Shown here: piece by piece, positions 6,096 to 12,078 of the stretch | Position numbering within the stretch: the first letter of the stretch is position 1 | Layout of the letters: each line of letters starts with the position of its first letter | Assembly: GCA_036555745.1 (NCBI GenBank) | Contig: DATBKV010000177.1 | Coordinates: 1 to 12,264 of the forward strand | Direction of reading: 5' to 3' | Source of the DNA: VAZQ01 sp036555745 | GTDB lineage: Bacteria > Pseudomonadota > Alphaproteobacteria > Rhizobiales > Xanthobacteraceae | Length of the DNA stretch: 12,264 nt | Program-made: the position numbers and the translations under genes | The notes under the pieces: model-generated | The model's input: only the letters and a program-made list of their open reading frames with translations | What the model was told of the DNA's origin: nothing | Database searches by the model: none

Positions 6096-7052
6096 GTGAA
6101 ACGCTTCGCCGATCTCACCGAGCAGGAAATCCTCGCCTTGGCGATCTCCAACGAGGAGGAGGACAGCCGCATCTACCGTGGCTTCGCCGAGGGGCTGCGC
6201 GGGAAATACCCGGCGTCCGCCAAGGTGTTCGACGAGATGGCGGAAGAGGAGGTGCGCCACCGCACCATGCTGTTCGACCTCTACCGCACCAAGTTCGGCG
6301 AATACTTGCCGCTGATCCGCCGCCAGGACGTCAAGGGTTTCATCGCCAAGAAGCCGCTGTGGCTGATGCAGCCGCTCAATCTCGATGAGGTGCGCAAGTT
6401 CGCGGAGAATATGGAATACGAGGCGGCGCGCTTCTACCGGCGCGCCACCGAGACCACGCGCGACGCCTCGGTGCGCCAGCTGCTCAACGAGCTTGGCGAG
6501 GCCGAGGTCGAGCACGAGAACCTGGCGCACAAGCTCGGCCAGCAGCTCCTCACCCCGAGCGCCCGCGCCAAGGAGGACGAAACCGCCCGGCGCATGTTCC
6601 TGCTGCAATACGTGCAGCCCGGGCTCGCCGGGCTGATGGACGGCTCGGTCTCGACCTTGGCGCCGTTGTTCGCCGCCGCCTTCGCCACCCACAACACCTG
6701 GGAGACGTTCCTGGTCGGGCTCGCGGCATCGGTGGGCGCCGGCATCTCCATGGGTTTCGCCGAGGCGCTGTCCGACGACGGCTCGCTCACCGGACGCGGG
6801 GCGCCGCTGGTGCGCGGTACGGTGTGCGGGGTGATGACCGCGATCGGCGGGCTCGGCCACACGCTGCCCTTTCTCATTCCCCACTTCTGGACGGCAACCG
6901 CGGTCGCCATCGTCGTGGTCGCGGTCGAGCTCACCGCCATCTCCTATATCCGCCACCGCTACATGGACACGCCGTTCCTGGCGGCCACGTTCCAGGTCAT
7001 CGTCGGTGGCGTGCTGGTGTTCGTCGCCGGCATACTAATCGGAAGCTCCTGA
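6096..7052 (+). CDS. mbfA: Membrane-bound ferritin / VIT1-family iron exporter
   Basis: A 318-residue inner-membrane protein with two parts. Residues 1 to about 140 are a ferritin-like/rubrerythrin-like four-helix domain with candidate di-iron ligands in ISNEEEDSRIY (E20 region), AEEEVRHRTM (E-x-x-H ending at H55), NMEYEAARFY and EAEVEHENLAH. From about residue 160 on is a VIT1/CCC1-type domain with several membrane segments and the conserved PGLAGLMDGSVSTLAPLFA and SMGFAEALSDDGSLTGRG stretches. Known members (MbfA of Bradyrhizobium and Agrobacterium) export iron and protect against iron and peroxide stress. The GTG at 6096 is chosen because AGGG lies 7 nt upstream and VKRFADLTEQEI matches family N-termini; the reading frame stays open far upstream, but that part is not family-like. 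An iron control element lies just upstream. Confidence 0.95.
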   Translation: MKRFADLTEQEILALAISNEEEDSRIYRGFAEGLRGKYPASAKVFDEMAEEEVRHRTMLFDLYRTKFGEYLPLIRRQDVKGFIAKKPLWLMQPLNLDEVRKFAENMEYEAARFYRRATETTRDASVRQLLNELGEAEVEHENLAHKLGQQLLTPSARAKEDETARRMFLLQYVQPGLAGLMDGSVSTLAPLFAAAFATHNTWETFLVGLAASVGAGISMGFAEALSDDGSLTGRGAPLVRGTVCGVMTAIGGLGHTLPFLIPHFWTATAVAIVVVAVELTAISYIRHRYMDTPFLAATFQVIVGGVLVFVAGILIGSS

Positions 7053-7081
7053 GGCCGCGTCGCACGACGCGCTGCTGTCGT

Positions 7082-7238
7082 GTCCCGGCCGAGCGAGCGC
7101 CGCGTGCGCCGCATGTGGACCGGCTCAGGCGCGCGCGCGAGAGCCGGGACCTAGGGGCCCGATGACGGGGCCTCGACTGCACAAGGATGTTGTGCTTCGC
7201 ATGTCTGGGTCCCGGGTCTCGCTTCGCTCGCCCGGGAC
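7082..7238. repeat. Composite palindromic repeat (two GTCCCGG inverted pairs with a central hairpin)
   Basis: Three stem-loops stand in a row. GTCCCGGC at 7082-7089 pairs with GCCGGGAC at 7143-7150. GCACAA at 7179-7184 pairs with TTGTGC at 7190-7195. GTCCCGGG at 7209-7216 pairs with CCCGGGAC at 7231-7238, around a loop containing GCTTCGC. This fills the mbfA to phosphoesterase gap and ends 12 bp before the next start codon. The arms match those at 5404-5460, which marks one repeat family. It could end mbfA transcription; it codes for nothing. Confidence 0.75.
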
Positions 7239-7250
7239 ACGAGAGGCTCA

Positions 7251-8159
7251 ATGTTCGTGCTCGCGCATCTGTCGGACCCGCACCTCGGCCCGCTGCCGCC
7301 GGCGCGGCTGCGCGAGCTCCTGGGCAAGCGCGCGACCGGCCTGTTGAACTGGTGGCGCAAGCGCAGCCGCATTCATCGCGGCGACGTGCTGGCGCGCATC
7401 GTCGCCGATCTCGCGGCGCAGGCGCCCGACCACGTCGCGGTGACCGGCGACCTCGTCAACATCTCGCTCGCAGGCGAGTATCCGCCGGCGCGCGCCTGGC
7501 TCGCCACGCTCGGCCCGCCGCACGACGTCACCCTGGTGCCGGGCAATCACGACATCTACGTGCGCGGCGCCGCGCGCCAGGTCGAGCTGCACTGGAGCGA
7601 GTACATGCGCGGCGACGGCGGCGCGCCGCGTGCCGGCGAGCCCGCGTTTCCATTCCTGCGCCGGCGCGGGGCGCTGGCGCTGATCGGGCTCTCGAGCGCA
7701 GTTCCGACCGGCCCGTTGCAGGCCACCGGACGGCTCGGCACCGGGCAGATCGAGCGGCTTGCGGCGGCGCTCGACGAGACCGCCCGCGAGCAGCGCTTTC
7801 GCGTCGTGCTGATCCATCACCCGCCGCTGAGCAAGCCGGCGCGGCATCTCAAGCGGCTCACCGACGGCGCGGCGTTGGGCGCCGCGCTGGCGCGGCACGG
7901 GGCCGAGCTCGTCATCCACGGCCACGACCACGAGCATTCGTTGATCGAGCTGCCGGGCCCGCGCCGGCGCATTCCGGTGATGGGCGTGCCGTCGGCCTCG
8001 GCGGCGCCGCCGGGCCAGCACGATCTCGCCGGCTACAATCTCTACTGCATCGAGCGCCGCGCCAGCGGGGGCTGGCGCTGCGAGGCGATCGCGCGCGGGC
8101 TCGCGCGCGACGGCGAAAAGGTGATCGAGATCAAGCGCACGATGCTGGGGGAAGGGTAG
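7251..8159 (+). CDS. Metallophosphoesterase (class III cyclic-nucleotide phosphodiesterase-like)
   Basis: A 302-residue calcineurin-like phosphoesterase with all the dimetal motifs in order: D9-x-H11 (HLSDPHLG), GD at 66-67 (VTGDLVN), GNHD at 98-101, HH at 189-190 (LIHHPP), and GHDH at 224-227. Together these bind two metal ions at the active site. Spacing and length are closest to the CpdA/Icc-like class III group, so a cyclic nucleotide, phospholipid or other phosphodiester are all possible substrates. There is no signal peptide or membrane segment, so the protein is cytosolic. GAGAGG lies 4 nt before the ATG at 7251. It is on the mbfA strand, but a composite palindrome separates the two, so co-transcription is doubtful. 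The family call is firm; the substrate is open. Confidence 0.92.
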   Translation: MFVLAHLSDPHLGPLPPARLRELLGKRATGLLNWWRKRSRIHRGDVLARIVADLAAQAPDHVAVTGDLVNISLAGEYPPARAWLATLGPPHDVTLVPGNHDIYVRGAARQVELHWSEYMRGDGGAPRAGEPAFPFLRRRGALALIGLSSAVPTGPLQATGRLGTGQIERLAAALDETAREQRFRVVLIHHPPLSKPARHLKRLTDGAALGAALARHGAELVIHGHDHEHSLIELPGPRRRIPVMGVPSASAAPPGQHDLAGYNLYCIERRASGGWRCEAIARGLARDGEKVIEIKRTMLGEG

Positions 8160-8205
8160 AGGTCAGCTTTAGGGGCATGGCCGCTAACTTGGCATCCACT
8201 CGGTC

Positions 8206-8316
8206 GTCATCGTCCGCGAAGGCGGACGATCCAGTAATCGCCGGGTCGTGAGAGGCACCGCTTCGGCAAAATTGCAGCTTTACGGATTACTGGATGCCCG
8301 CTTGCGCGGGCATGAC
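8206..8316. repeat. REPIN-like nested inverted repeat, copy 2
   Basis: A 111-bp element with the same plan as copy 1: GTCAT and ATGAC ends, CCAGTA / TACTGG-type inner ends and a hairpin inside each arm. The left arm differs (CGTCCGCGAAGGCGGACG stem) while keeping its pairing, so it has changed in a compensated way. The core keeps AGAGGCACCGCTTCGG, nearly as in copy 1. It lies in the gap between the convergent phosphoesterase and hypothetical genes. Confidence 0.85.
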
Positions 8317-8371
8317 GGGGGAGAGGAACGCACGGGGAGAACCGGAAGAACCGGACAGTCGCCGCCCCGAA

Positions 8372-8947
8372 TTACCCCATCGGGCCGAGCAGCAGGGCGG
8401 CGGCGACGAGGATCGCGATGCCGGCGATGAGCCCGAGCAGGAACGCAACGAGCGGGACGCCTCGCCGCTGCCGGCGCTCGAGCCGAGCCGCGCGCGCGAG
8501 ATCGCCGGCGGCCGGCGGCTCGGCGGCGAGCGCGCAGTCGCGCTCGATCAGGCGCTGCGCCACATATTTGGTCACCGCCTCGACCACGTCGGGAATGTTC
8601 GGGGATTCCGCGAGCACCTTGCGGCCGTAGCGGGTGTCCTGCAGCAGCCGGTAGAGCCGCTTGTCGCGGCCCATGGCCACGTGGGTGATGGCGTCGATCC
8701 ACAGGCGCGGCGTCTCGCCCCGGCTGATGCCGCGATCGAACAGCTCGACCCCCTGCGGAATTTCCGCGAACAGCGGATCGAGCGCCTCGTTGAGAAGCTC
8801 GAGGCGGGCGACCTCGGCGTCGTGCAGGTCGACGATGACGGCGCTGCGCTCGGCATGGTCGACGCGCGCCTGGCGCAGGGCGTCCCTGAGGCGCGGCGGC
8901 TCGCGCGGCGGCGCCGCCTCTGCATCGCGACGTTTACGACCCCACAT
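8372..8947 (-). CDS. Hypothetical protein with C-terminal membrane anchor
   Basis: A 191-residue protein I do not recognise. The first ~20 residues are Arg- and Pro-rich. A charged, helical soluble part follows, with LLNEALDPLFAEIPQGVELFDRG and a segment around LWIDAITHVAMGRDKRLYRLLQDTRYGRKVL. The last ~25 residues are one strongly hydrophobic helix (VAFLLGLIAGIAILVAAAL) preceded by a basic RLERRQRRG patch. It therefore looks tail-anchored in the inner membrane with its bulk in the cytoplasm. Codon use is as expected for the surroundings, and the antisense ORF at the same place has no family features, so I take this frame as real. It converges on the phosphoesterase gene and follows the SDR gene on the same strand after 65 bp. 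Confidence 0.75.
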   Translation of the reverse strand: MWGRKRRDAEAAPPREPPRLRDALRQARVDHAERSAVIVDLHDAEVARLELLNEALDPLFAEIPQGVELFDRGISRGETPRLWIDAITHVAMGRDKRLYRLLQDTRYGRKVLAESPNIPDVVEAVTKYVAQRLIERDCALAAEPPAAGDLARAARLERRQRRGVPLVAFLLGLIAGIAILVAAALLLGPMG

Positions 8948-8960
8948 AAAGCAAGCCTAG

Positions 8961-8993
8961 CGCATATCCCGGAAAAGTGGGAACCGGTTTTCC
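8961..8993. repeat. Degenerate copy of a rhizobial palindromic repeat
   Basis: The stretch around ATCCCGGAAAAGTGGGAACC and the following GGTTTTCC resembles, from memory, a very common short palindrome of rhizobial genomes (GATCCCGAAAAGTGGGAACC core). The pairing GGAAAA (8971-8976) with TTTTCC (8988-8993) is intact, but the outer arm on the right is lost. It occupies the gap between the SDR stop and the hypothetical gene and may act as a transcription end. Confidence 0.6.
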
Positions 8994-9012
8994 AATCTGA
9001 CCGGACGAGGAG

Positions 9013-9759
9013 TTACACGCAGCGGCCGCCGTCGACCTCGAGCACATTGCCGGTGAGGAACTGCGCCTCGTCGGAGGCGAGAAACAAGGTGGCGTTGGCG
9101 ACGTCCTCGACGGTCGCGAAGCGCCCGAGCGGCACGGTGGCCTTGAACTGCGCGCGCAGCTCGGGCGAGTCGCCGCCCATGAAGGTCGGCAACAGCGGCG
9201 TCTCGGCCATCACCGGCGCCACCGCGCACACCCGGATGCCATCGGGCGCAAGCTCCGCCGCCATCGATTTGGAGAGCAGGTTCACCGCGCCCTTCGAGGC
9301 GTTGTACCAGGTCAGCCCCGGGCGCGGGCGGATGCCGGCAGTCGAGCCGATATTGATGATGACGCCTGATTTGCGCTTGCGCATCAGCGGGACCACCGCG
9401 TGCGCGAACAGGAAGATCGACTTGACGTTGACCGCGAACAGGCGGTCGAACTCGGCCTCCTCCACCTCCAGCATCGGCCGCCGCACGTGGCTCATGCCGG
9501 CATTGTTGACGAGGATGTCGATTGCGCCGAAGGCGTCGACCGTGGCCTTCACGGCGGCGTCGACCTCGGCGCGCTGCGAGACGTCGCAGCGCAGGGCGAT
9601 CGCCTTGTTGCTGACGCCGGCGGCGACCGCGCGCGCGGCCTCCTCCTTGATGTCGATGACCGCGAGCCGCGCGCCCTCCCGGGCGAAGGTCTCGGCAATG
9701 GCCTTGCCGAAGCCCGATCCGCCGCCGGTGATGAGCGCAACCTTGTTGTCGAGACGCAT
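9013..9759 (-). CDS. SDR family NAD-dependent dehydrogenase/reductase
   Basis: A 248-residue classical short-chain dehydrogenase. The nucleotide loop is TGGGSGFG (residues 11-18), and Asp36 at the end of the second strand (VIDIK) indicates preference for NAD(H) over NADP(H). NNAG is at 85-88, with Asn111 and the catalytic S139, Y152 and K156 (YNASK). The C-terminus LTGNVLEVDGG is family-typical. Members oxidise or reduce secondary alcohols, including 3-hydroxyacyl groups and sugars; the substrate is not readable. The ATG at 9759 is chosen over the far upstream start because AAGGA lies 6 nt before it and the fold begins immediately; the upstream frame only crosses a repeat. It lies behind the Hyi-like gene on the same strand, 196 bp away with a REPIN in between, so the two may share a transcript and a pathway. 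Confidence 0.93.
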   Translation of the reverse strand: MRLDNKVALITGGGSGFGKAIAETFAREGARLAVIDIKEEAARAVAAGVSNKAIALRCDVSQRAEVDAAVKATVDAFGAIDILVNNAGMSHVRRPMLEVEEAEFDRLFAVNVKSIFLFAHAVVPLMRKRKSGVIINIGSTAGIRPRPGLTWYNASKGAVNLLSKSMAAELAPDGIRVCAVAPVMAETPLLPTFMGGDSPELRAQFKATVPLGRFATVEDVANATLFLASDEAQFLTGNVLEVDGGRCV

Positions 9760-9811
9760 AGCGCTTCCTTTCCAAGTCGAGCTGCAGACGCCGCGGCAGC
9801 AACTTCTCGCT

Positions 9812-9921
9812 GTCATCACCCGCGAAAGCGGGTGATCCAGTATTCCAGAGCCACAGAGGCCAGTTCCTTCGCCGGCCCACGCGCGGTGGTTACTGGATGC
9901 CCCGCTTTCGCGGGGCATGAC
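9812..9921. repeat. REPIN-like nested inverted repeat, copy 3
   Basis: A 110-bp element with GTCAT...ATGAC ends and the same two-hairpin arms as copies 1 and 2 (left stem CACCCGC/GCGGGTG around GAAA, right CCCCGC/GCGGGG around TTT). The core differs from that of the other two copies, apart from GGTGGTTACTGG, which copy 1 also has. It sits between the Hyi-like and SDR genes, which point the same way, so read-through would have to cross it. Confidence 0.83.
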
Positions 9922-9955
9922 AATCGAATTTTAGTGGCTGAGACCCGCATCGGGC

Positions 9956-10747
9956 TCAACTGTCGCGCGGCACCACGCCATAAGCGCGCGCCCACCCCAG
10001 GCCATCCTCGGTGCGGCCGCGCGGGCGGTATTCGCAGCCGATCCATCCGCCGTAGCCGAGCCGCTCGAGGGCGGCAAAGATCGCGGGATAGTTCACCTCG
10101 CCCTCGTCGGGCTCGTGGCGCGACGGCACCGCCGCGATCTGCACGTGCCCGATCACGGGCAGATGCTTTTCGAAACGCGTGAGCAGATCGCCGGCGACGA
10201 TCTGCGCGTGGTAGAAGTCGAACTGGATGCGCAGGTTCGGCCGCCCGACCTTGGCGATGACGTCGGCTGCCTGCTCGGCGCGGGTGAGGAAATAATCCGG
10301 GCGGTCGCGCGGATTGATCGGCTCGATCAGGAGCGTGATGTTTCTCTCGCCCGCGGCGTCGGCGACGCGGGCGAGGTTGGCGATAAAGGTCTTCTCCGCC
10401 GCCGGGCGCTGCTCCGGCGCCACCCGGCCCGCGAGGCAGTGGATCTGACAGCCGCCGATGGCCACCACATAGTCGAGCGCCTGCTTGAACACAGCCGCGA
10501 ACTCCTGCTCGCGGCCGGGCAGCGCGGCGACGCCGAACTCGCCGCCGGGCGCGCGGCCGGCGGCGGTATTGATGCCGAGCACGGTCAGGCCGTGGCGGTC
10601 GAGCTCGGCCTTCACCGCGGAAGGCGCATGATCATAGGGCAGCTGCAGCTCGACCGCGCGGAAGCCGGCGGCGGCCGCCGCCGCGAAGCGCTCGATCAGC
10701 GGCCGCTCGGTGAAGAGATAGGCGAGATTGGCGGCAAAGCGGGGCAC
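9956..10747 (-). CDS. Hydroxypyruvate isomerase-like sugar isomerase (Hyi/OtnI family TIM barrel)
   Basis: A 263-residue TIM-barrel protein of the xylose-isomerase-like/AP endonuclease 2 superfamily. With the GTG start at 10747, the two acid residues that serve as general acid/base in known Hyi enzymes fall at E142 (LLIEPIN) and E239 (GCEYRP), and the metal-site segment QFDFYH is at 176-181. VPRFAANLAYLFTE is the normal family N-terminus, so the in-frame ATG at 10786 is rejected; its 13 extra codons only read through a palindromic repeat. Known relatives are hydroxypyruvate isomerase, 2-oxo-tetronate isomerase (OtnI) and the decarboxylase OiaC of apiose breakdown; the sequence alone does not choose among them. 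The only ribosome-site-like GGGA, 5 nt upstream, belongs to the repeat arm. Divergent from the dehydrogenase at 10990. Confidence 0.88.
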   Translation of the reverse strand: MPRFAANLAYLFTERPLIERFAAAAAAGFRAVELQLPYDHAPSAVKAELDRHGLTVLGINTAAGRAPGGEFGVAALPGREQEFAAVFKQALDYVVAIGGCQIHCLAGRVAPEQRPAAEKTFIANLARVADAAGERNITLLIEPINPRDRPDYFLTRAEQAADVIAKVGRPNLRIQFDFYHAQIVAGDLLTRFEKHLPVIGHVQIAAVPSRHEPDEGEVNYPAIFAALERLGYGGWIGCEYRPRGRTEDGLGWARAYGVVPRDS

Positions 10748-10823
10748 TGGTGTCCCGATTCCGAAGTTCGCCAATTCTCGCGGCATCCTTTGATGCGAAC
10801 TTCGGAATCAAAGGGACACCAGT
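10746..10823. repeat. Large inverted repeat A abutting the hyi-like start codon
   Basis: Left arm ACTGGTGTCCC (10746-10756) plus GATTCCGAAGTTCGC (10757-10771) pairs with GCGAACTTCGGAATC (10795-10809) plus, after an AAA bulge, GGGACACCAGT (10813-10823). That gives 26 paired bases around a 23-nt loop. The left arm overlaps the GTG start codon of the Hyi-like gene and forms its leader. A related element follows at 10839. Confidence 0.88.
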
Positions 10824-10838
10824 AACTCTATAGCTCTC

Positions 10839-10909
10839 GTGCCCCTTTGAACCCGAAGTTCGCGATCGCTTTTGCTGCAAAATGTACGCGAACTTCGGGT
10901 TCGGTGCAC
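10839..10909. repeat. Large inverted repeat B, related to A
   Basis: GAACCCGAAGTTCGCG (10849-10864) pairs exactly with CGCGAACTTCGGGTTC (10887-10902) around a 22-nt loop. Outside these, GTGC (10839-10842) pairs with GCAC (10905-10908) past an unequal bulge. The CCGAAGTTCGC core is shared with repeat A, and the outer parts also resemble it (CCCTTTGA against TCAAAGGG). The two stand 15 bp apart in the divergent gap between the isomerase and the dehydrogenase. Confidence 0.85.
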
Positions 10910-10989
10910 GAGCGGCACCTTGCAATGGCCATGCGATCGACCTAACGAGCGTATAGTCGCCTGCAACGACCCGCCACCGAATCCTCGTC

Positions 10990-12078
10990 ATGTCCGCCAA
11001 CGACAGCTTCCATATCGCCGTCATCCCCGGCGACGGCATCGGGCCGGAGGTGATGGCGCCGGCGCTTGCCATGCTGGAGAAGGCAGCAGCCGCGACGGCC
11101 GGCCTCAGCCTGCACTTCACCGAGGCGCCCGCCGGCGCCGGGCATTATCGCGACACCGGCGCCTCGCTGCCGGAGGCGACAGTCAAGCTGTGCGAGACGG
11201 CCGACGCCATCCTGCTCGGCGCCTGCGGGCTGCCGCATATCCGCTATCCCGACAATACCGAGATCATGCCGCAGGTCGAGCTGCGCTTCATCTTCGACCT
11301 CTACGCCGGCGTGCGCCCGTGCCGGCTGATCCCCAACATCCCGAGCCCGATCGTAGGCGCCGCCGAGCGCGGCATCGATCTCGTGGTGATCCGCGAATCG
11401 ACCGAAGGCCTGTTCGCCTCCATGGGCAAGGGCGTGGTGACCGAGGACGAAGCGCGCGAGACCCTGCTGATCACGCGCAAGACCTCGCAGCGCTTGTTCG
11501 AGTTCTCGTTCCGCCTGGCCGAGCGGCGCAAGGCGCTGGGCCACCGCGGCGCGCTCGCCTGCGTCGACAAGGCCAATGCCTTCAAGGCCTATGCGTTCTT
11601 CCGCAAGCTGTTCGACGAATGCGCCGCGCGCCATCCCGCGGTGGCGACCGACCGGCTCTACGTCGACGCCTGCTCGGCCATGCTGGTGCGCCGGCCGTGG
11701 GACTTCGACGTGCTGGTGATGGAGAACATGTTCGGCGACATCATCTCCGACCTCACCGCCGGCCTGATCGGCGGGATGGGAATGGCGCCGTCGGCCGACA
11801 TCGGCGACAAGCAGGCGGTGTTCCAGCCCTGCCACGGCACCGCCCCCGACATCATGGGCAAGGGCGTGGCCAATCCCACCGCCATGATTCTCTCCGCCGC
11901 CCTGATGCTCGACTGGCTCGGCGACCGCCACGGCCACGCCGGTGCGAGGGATGCGGCGCGCGCCATCGAGGCCGCCGTCGACCGCGCCTTTGCCGGCGGC
12001 CTCACGCCGTGCGAATTCGGCGGCCGCGACGGCACCGCCGCGATCGCCGGTGCGGTGCTGCGCGCCCTCGACGCCTGA
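10990..12078 (+). CDS. Isocitrate/isopropylmalate dehydrogenase family NAD-dependent beta-decarboxylating dehydrogenase
   Basis: A 362-residue member of the family of isopropylmalate, isocitrate, homoisocitrate and tartrate dehydrogenases, which oxidise a 2-hydroxy acid and then decarboxylate it using divalent metal. Seen in order: IAVIPGDGIGPEV at the N-terminus, VELRFIFDLYAGVRPCRL (substrate Arg residues), VVIRESTEGLFASMGKG (the loop that sets substrate choice), NMFGDIISDLTAGLIGGMGMAPS (metal-binding Asp), and FQPCHGTAPDIMGKGVANPTA (cofactor loop). RESTEG in place of the usual RELTGG of LeuB argues against plain isopropylmalate dehydrogenase and suits a tartrate/malate or homoisocitrate-like branch. 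The ATG at 10990 begins the fold, though no clear ribosome site precedes it. TATAGT at 10952-10957 could be a -10, but no matching -35 was found. Divergent from the Hyi-like gene. Confidence 0.9.
   Translation: MSANDSFHIAVIPGDGIGPEVMAPALAMLEKAAAATAGLSLHFTEAPAGAGHYRDTGASLPEATVKLCETADAILLGACGLPHIRYPDNTEIMPQVELRFIFDLYAGVRPCRLIPNIPSPIVGAAERGIDLVVIRESTEGLFASMGKGVVTEDEARETLLITRKTSQRLFEFSFRLAERRKALGHRGALACVDKANAFKAYAFFRKLFDECAARHPAVATDRLYVDACSAMLVRRPWDFDVLVMENMFGDIISDLTAGLIGGMGMAPSADIGDKQAVFQPCHGTAPDIMGKGVANPTAMILSAALMLDWLGDRHGHAGARDAARAIEAAVDRAFAGGLTPCEFGGRDGTAAIAGAVLRALDA

Noticed and set aside
8294..9835. A 513-codon + strand frame across the hypothetical and SDR genes
   Set aside because: It crosses two repeats and a gene gap without regard to them, and its sequence is compositionally biased. 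The minus strand carries the SDR motifs.
2731..9921. The repeated palindromes as a possible CRISPR array
   Set aside because: The three copies are kilobases apart with genes between, and there are no regularly spaced short repeats or cas genes.
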